From contig NZ_LRTR01000167.1 of assembly GCF_001550375.1 (NCBI RefSeq), positions 1 through 50,148 of the forward strand: a DNA stretch of 50,148 nucleotides, read 5' to 3'. Positions 49,673 to 50,148 of the stretch are shown piece by piece; the first letter of the stretch is position 1, and each line of letters opens with the position of its first letter. The translations under genes and the position numbers were made by a program. This stretch comes from Streptomyces europaeiscabiei (GTDB lineage Bacteria > Actinomycetota > Actinomycetes > Streptomycetales > Streptomycetaceae). Below the pieces are notes generated by a model that searched no databases, was not told the origin of the DNA, and worked only from the letters and a program-made list of their open reading frames with translations.

Positions 49673-50148
49673 CTACGCCGACATCTCGTCCCGCAACGCA
49701 TCCCGCAACCGCGCGGCCCGCTCCACGACCTCCGCCGGCCCGAGCGCAACGGCCCGGTCGGCCCACCGCTTCCCCTCCACCAGCTCACCCCGACGCGCGT
49801 AGACGAGGGCAAGTCGCAAAGCCGCCCGCCCATGCCCCGCGTCGGCGGCCCGAGCCCACCACAACGCGGCCTCCGGCTCACTCCCCTCGCGGGCGAGCAG
49901 GAGCCCCAGATTGAACGCCCCGTTGCGCGACCCGGACTCCGCCGCGACCCGGTACCACCGCGCCGCCTCCGCGACGTCCCCCCGCCCCGCGGCCAGCATC
50001 CCGACCCGTACCTGCGCCCGCCGATGCCCCTGCGACGCGGCCCTCTCGTACCACTCCTCGCACTCGTTCTTCTCCCGTACCGGCTCACCCAGTTCGTGCG
50101 CGGGCGCGGGCGGCCGACGCGCGTCGAGCACCGCGGCCAGCCGGTACG
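49673..50148 (-). CDS. Sel1/TPR repeat protein, cut by window edge
   Basis: The visible C-terminal ~158 residues hold four Sel1-like repeats: CEEWYERAASQGHRRAQVRV, EAARWYRVAAESGSRNGAFN, EAALWWARAADAGHGRAALR and a final EGKRWADRAVALG copy. It ends RDALRDEMSA. The reading frame continues upstream beyond 50148 (YRLAAVLDARRPP), so the start is outside. Such proteins are scaffolds; the partner is unknown. Confidence 0.85.
   Translation of the reverse strand, partial: YRLAAVLDARRPPAPAHELGEPVREKNECEEWYERAASQGHRRAQVRVGMLAAGRGDVAEAARWYRVAAESGSRNGAFNLGLLLAREGSEPEAALWWARAADAGHGRAALRLALVYARRGELVEGKRWADRAVALGPAEVVERAARLRDALRDEMSA

Overview
The window is about 72% G+C with the codon bias, GTG starts, sigma-factor repertoire and intergenic repeats of Streptomyces. 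Gene content and order match, from memory, the conserved core-chromosome segment of S. coelicolor around SCO5250 to SCO5204, read here in descending order. Several well-known loci anchor this: dasR-dasABC-dasD/nagB, the sigH locus, wblE, the class Ia ribonucleotide reductase, sigR-rsrA, aroA, rsgA and hisN.

Layout. 1-2657: an ECF sigma factor (cut by the window edge) beside its DGPF partner, a zinc-ribbon protein, and a reductase divergent from a TetR regulator. 2950-6015: a Family 2B encapsulin shell gene (EshA type) followed by a polyprenyl diphosphate synthase whose ~170-residue disordered N-terminus looks like a cargo-loading tail. This is the most unusual system here. 6310-9833: amidase, PLP enzyme, Na+/H+ antiporter and a UBP zinc finger. 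10169-11745: anti-sigma factor and SigH. 11855-15685: membrane protein, lipid kinase, WblE and a PdtaS-like kinase. 15686-16492: a gene-free but highly structured stretch that appears to encode the sRNA scr5239 with a DasR site. 16493-23550: the chitobiose/GlcNAc das cluster, with nagB and DasR operators. 23551-28009: a decayed stretch, a DUF3311/sodium-solute symporter pair, a nucleoside hydrolase and an acetyltransferase. 28031-33877: nrdAB with paired NrdR boxes and a cobalamin riboswitch, followed by two inserted reverse-strand genes and a GlxA/AraC-type regulator. 33896-36400: peptide deformylase, a TPR protein and a frameshifted HD-phosphohydrolase pseudogene. 36645-39466: roadblock/LC7 proteins without a GTPase. 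39549-40693: sigR-rsrA. 40798-50148: hydrolase, HMCES/SRAP protein, M50-like protease, aroA, rsgA, SMR transporter, TetR, hisN, CBS protein, Fur-family regulator, initiator tRNA-Met and a Sel1-repeat protein (cut by the window edge).

How it works together. Much of the window is regulatory or housekeeping: two stress sigma/anti-sigma switches (SigH osmotic, SigR thiol-oxidative), DasR control of aminosugar uptake that seems to extend to an sRNA, and B12/NrdR control of deoxyribonucleotide supply. Nine genes carry a TANNNT hexamer 6-7 nt before the start codon, which suggests leaderless transcripts. Two families of dispersed intergenic repeats and several short tandem arrays punctuate the spaces between genes.
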